Below are positions 62,565-64,000 of a stretch of 64,000 bases of DNA, piece after piece. The stretch is from Fistularia commersonii (Eukaryota > Chordata > Actinopteri > Syngnathiformes > Fistulariidae). The stretch lies in assembly GCA_037954325.1 (NCBI GenBank), contig JBBMNZ010000009.1, positions 13,108,501 through 13,172,500 of the forward strand. Direction: 5' to 3'. The notes under the pieces were generated by a model. That model was given only the letters and a program-made list of their open reading frames with translations. It searched no databases and was not told the origin of the DNA. Every line of letters starts with the position of its first letter. Positions within the stretch are counted from its first letter, which is position 1. The translations under genes were made by a program, and so were the position numbers.

Positions 62565-63616
62565 TTATTTGGTTATTATTTATTTCATAAATAGTGTTAT
62601 TTATTTCATTAATGTTATTATTTATTTTCTGATTTTTTTTTTTTCCTGTCAAGATCCCAGAAAGGGTTACTTTTTGGTTATGTGTGGCTTTCTGGAAAAC
62701 AATAAATGTTTACGTTTAGACGCCTCTGCGATCGTCACACTTTTTGTTACAAATTGTCCCGGCCCCCCGTCTAAGAGGGTAAAAGTTGTTTGGCCCTCGC
62801 AGGAAAACGTTTGGGGACCCCTGATGTATACAGGACTGTCTCAGAAAATTAGAATATTGTGATAAAGTTCTTTATCTTCTGTAATGCAATTACAAAAAGA
62901 AAAATAATACAGAAAAATACAGTCTGGATTCTTTACAAATCAACTGAAATATTGCAAGCCTTTTATTGTTTTAATATTGCTTATTATGGCTTACATCTTA
63001 AGAAAACTCAAAGATTTATCTCAAAATAGTAGAATATCATGAAAAAGTAATTTTTGTTTTTTTAATTGCATTACAGATAATAGAGAACTTTATCACAATA
63101 TTCTAATTTTCTGAGACAGTCCTGTATTATATATATTGTAAATAAGAATATGAATAAGAATAAGATCAACTTGATTCATCCCGAAGGAAATGTTGTGCCA
63201 GAGTTTCAAGTAAAAACATAACAATAATAAATAATAGCAGGAAGGAGGGAGAATGAGAAATACAAATAAAACCATAAAGTGTCAAAGTCAAGGCTATTAA
63301 GTGTTTTAAGGTCTTAAAAAGTACAAAGATTTGAATGTTATTACCATTTGATTGGTATTAATATCCCTGAGTGTGAAAGTGTGCAGGGGATTGCTGTCTA
63401 CTGTCAAAATGATAGAAAAATGACAGAAATGATGACTTCTTCTGCAAATAAGTTTATTATCATTTTAGACTTAAACAAAGTGCTGTATCTTTTTGCAGTG
63501 ATGAGGCAGAAGACGAGGTGGTGACCCCGTCTCCATCACCGTCGCCCGAATTAAGGACTCGCTCTCGCTCTTCTGCCCAGCCCGAGTCAGGAATCAAGCG
63601 CTTGTACGTACCGGAA

Positions 63617-63656
<40 letters not shown>

Positions 63657-64000
63657 TGTGACATGATAATGTATGAGGGTGGACTGTGTTTAGAAGACTT
63701 TCAACAAATTAAAAAAGACACAAATCTGTCATCAGAAATACATTTTTTTGTTTGTAAAACAAAAACTATTTTTATTTAAAGCAGCGCCCCCTGCAGGTTT
63801 GGATCTGATCCGTCAGGAAAGGTTTTTAAGATCCGTTCATCCCAGCCCAAAGGGCCCTGCCCATTTTCATCCTCTATCTTTCTTAAGCAAAAACAAATCG
63901 TGACTTCTTTTGGTTTGAGAGGGAACTTTCATAATTGAGGTCAAAGTTTGACGTCATCCCCGTCTCCTCCCCTCCCTGTGTCTCCCTATGTACGTGTGTG
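52666..64000 (+). CDS. rilpl1: RILPL1, Rab-interacting lysosomal protein-like 1; last exon(s) beyond the right edge
   Basis: Rab8/Rab10 effector of the RILP family; it regulates ciliary and centrosomal protein traffic and binds LRRK2-phosphorylated Rabs through RH2. Exons: 52666-52953, 55591-55738, 56283-56401, 56860-57105, 57844-58023 (candidate cassette), 61201-61355, 63499-63603; 1241 nt with matching phases. RH1 is in exon 1 (ALEKNVADLTVMDVYDIAAV, SRLMPKVVRVLEILEVLVSR). A long coiled coil follows (ELELVEDVWRGEAQDLLSQI, MSERERQVMKKLKEVVDKQR, MKINHDLRHKISVVEAQGKA). RH2 is in exon 6 (DPNRPRFTLQELRDVLHERN, FLLQEELAYYK; residues about 342-378). Exon 7 ends QPESGIKRL, just before the SFFSRDKK block of human, which is not in the window. 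The length to RH2 and the C-terminal tail identify RILPL1 rather than RILPL2. The exon 1 donor (GTTGTT) is weak. Confidence 0.95.
53237..53301. repeat. (AAT/AAC)n trinucleotide and related microsatellite
   Basis: Compound AAT, AAC and ATAACA repeat in RILPL1 intron 1. Confidence 0.9.
54680..54772. repeat. Interrupted (CA)n microsatellite
   Basis: CA-rich tract with CT and CATA interruptions, RILPL1 intron 1. Confidence 0.9.
57494..57690. repeat. Tandem duplication (period about 109 bp) in RILPL1 intron 4
   Basis: AATGTATCATTAGATG, a T run, ATTTTCCCACAGGAGCAGTA and GTCAGTTTGTGAAT recur 109 bp apart with few differences. Each unit carries a strong 3' splice-site-like sequence (poly-T then CCCACAG|G), quickly followed by an in-frame stop. 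Confidence 0.85.
57844..58023 (+). other. rilpl1: RILPL1 candidate 60-codon GC-rich exon (cassette?)
   Basis: Follows a CATCAG acceptor and ends at TGG|GTAAAT. 180 bp, phase 0, so it can be skipped without a frameshift. Encodes Gly/Ala-rich, then Pro-rich, then an acidic run (REEDEEDEEDEAVLLW). Without a donor it reads on 36 nt to a stop (58057-58059). Its GC content is far above the flanking introns. The human protein has no obvious equivalent. Confidence 0.6.
58500..60180 (+). mobile_element. Degenerate RTE-clade (Expander-like) LINE in RILPL1 intron 5
   Basis: The 5' leader is recognisable (GGTTGCGTCAGGAAGGGCAT, CCGGCATAAAAC). Translation gives the start of an AP endonuclease (MTGKGRELVNMMQRRKVDIL, VQETRWKGS, RKRNGVGVILKEEFV). 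Reverse-transcriptase blocks follow in other frames (MPEVWRGSVMVPIFKNKGD, DNYRGINLMSHTMKSWERVV). The catalytic FADD is now FAND (about 59967-59978). Multiple frameshifts and stops; no RTE C-terminus found. Inactive, same orientation as the host gene. Confidence 0.85.
60679..60696. repeat. Short (AT)n tract
   Basis: Nine AT units in RILPL1 intron 5. Confidence 0.9.
60994..61022. repeat. (GT)n microsatellite
   Basis: About 14 GT units, about 180 bp before RILPL1 exon 6. Confidence 0.9.
61395..61426. repeat. (GT)n microsatellite
   Basis: About 16 units just after RILPL1 exon 6. Confidence 0.9.
61769..62137 (-). pseudogene. hAT (Charlie/GTF2IRD2-like) transposase remnant with one terminus
   Basis: The minus-strand product contains LENFPELNDTYWLCDLAFTV, then DILTHRNELDVKLRGKNRFV and MQANVRAFKTKLVLFSKQ. 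This is the pattern WLCDLAFLVDIT..LN.LN.KLQGK found in hAT-derived transposases such as the GTF2IRD2/ZBED5 group. Just upstream (62085-62137) is CGGATGTGGCCCGCGGGCCG followed by TAGTTTGCCCACCC, a typical terminus of such elements. The rest of the transposase is absent. Confidence 0.75.
62524..62562. repeat. (AT)n microsatellite
   Basis: About 19 AT units, flanked by GGTTATTTGGTTATT duplications. Confidence 0.95.
62640..62823. repeat. hAT-type element fragment ending in a terminal repeat
   Basis: Ends TTGGCCCTCGCAGGAAAACG followed by TTTGGGGACCCCTG, the inverse of CAGGGGTCCCCAAA. The same terminus is at 3590-3645. Adjoins a TIR element 7 bp later. Confidence 0.6.
62831..63124. mobile_element. 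294-bp non-autonomous TIR element with perfect ends and TA duplication
   Basis: Begins CAGGACTGTCTCAGAAAATT and ends in its exact reverse complement. The inverted repeats are identical over the outer 41 bp and similar for about 20 bp more. TA lies on both sides (62829-62830 and 63125-63126). No coding capacity. The very well matched ends suggest a fairly recent insertion. Confidence 0.9.
63139..63345. repeat. Interspersed repeat, second copy
   Basis: Partner of 48682-48986, starting 15 bp after the inverted-repeat element at 62831-63124. In RILPL1 intron 6. Confidence 0.75.
63618..63653. repeat. (CA)n microsatellite after RILPL1 exon 7
   Basis: About 18 CA units starting 14 bp beyond the donor at 63603/63604. 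Confidence 0.95.
63654..64000 (+). other. RILPL1 intron 7, 5' part
   Basis: No exon recognised. The expected SFFSRDKK-type final exon must lie past the window end. Confidence 0.7.

Overview
This is a vertebrate nuclear window, almost certainly from a ray-finned (teleost) fish. It holds five multi-exon protein genes with vertebrate orthologues. The introns are short to medium and AT-rich. Dinucleotide microsatellites are abundant, and the interspersed elements (V-type tRNA SINEs, an RTE-clade LINE, short TA-flanked terminal-inverted-repeat elements, hAT remnants) are typical of fish. I cannot name the species.

Layout. (1) About 1-19,010, minus strand: the 5' part of CLIP1 (CLIP-170). It has 14 coding exons covering residues 1-649, with two CAP-Gly domains and the start of the coiled-coil rod; the rest lies beyond the left edge. 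Its introns hold an apparently intact tRNA-Ile(AAU) gene, several decayed copies of it, and a duplicated block of about 550 bp. (2) About 20,950-26,400, minus: complete DENR, 8 coding exons, 198 aa, tandem with CLIP1. (3) 27,234-33,431, plus: complete CCDC62, 13 coding exons, about 537 aa, divergent from DENR across a compact promoter. (4) 34,003-50,101, plus: complete HIP1R, about 33 exons and about 1,288 aa (ANTH domain, coiled coil, I/LWEQ domain, unusual Pro/Tyr/Thr-rich tail). (5) 52,666 to beyond 64,000, plus: RILPL1, seven exons visible, last exon(s) missing. Its fifth intron carries a degenerate RTE retrotransposon and its sixth a hAT remnant and a 294-bp inverted-repeat element.

All exon coordinates were derived by hand from reading frame, splice-site consensus and remembered family sequence. 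Phases are consistent throughout every gene, and the DENR exon sum gives exactly 198 codons plus stop. The proteins act in cytoskeleton and membrane traffic (CLIP1 at microtubule plus ends, HIP1R linking actin and clathrin, RILPL1 as a Rab8/Rab10 effector), translation re-initiation and recycling (DENR), and sperm development and nuclear-receptor coactivation (CCDC62). They are neighbours by ancestral synteny (human 12q24.31), not a functional operon.

I found no clearly new biological system. The most interesting points are: a tandem duplication of a 195-bp coiled-coil exon in HIP1R; its repeat-rich C-terminus, probably ended by a GC-AG intron; the tRNA-Ile copies sharing a duplicated intronic block with a palindromic repeat; a GC-rich 60-codon candidate cassette exon in RILPL1; and CRE/ETS-type promoter motifs at CCDC62, CLIP1 and RILPL1.
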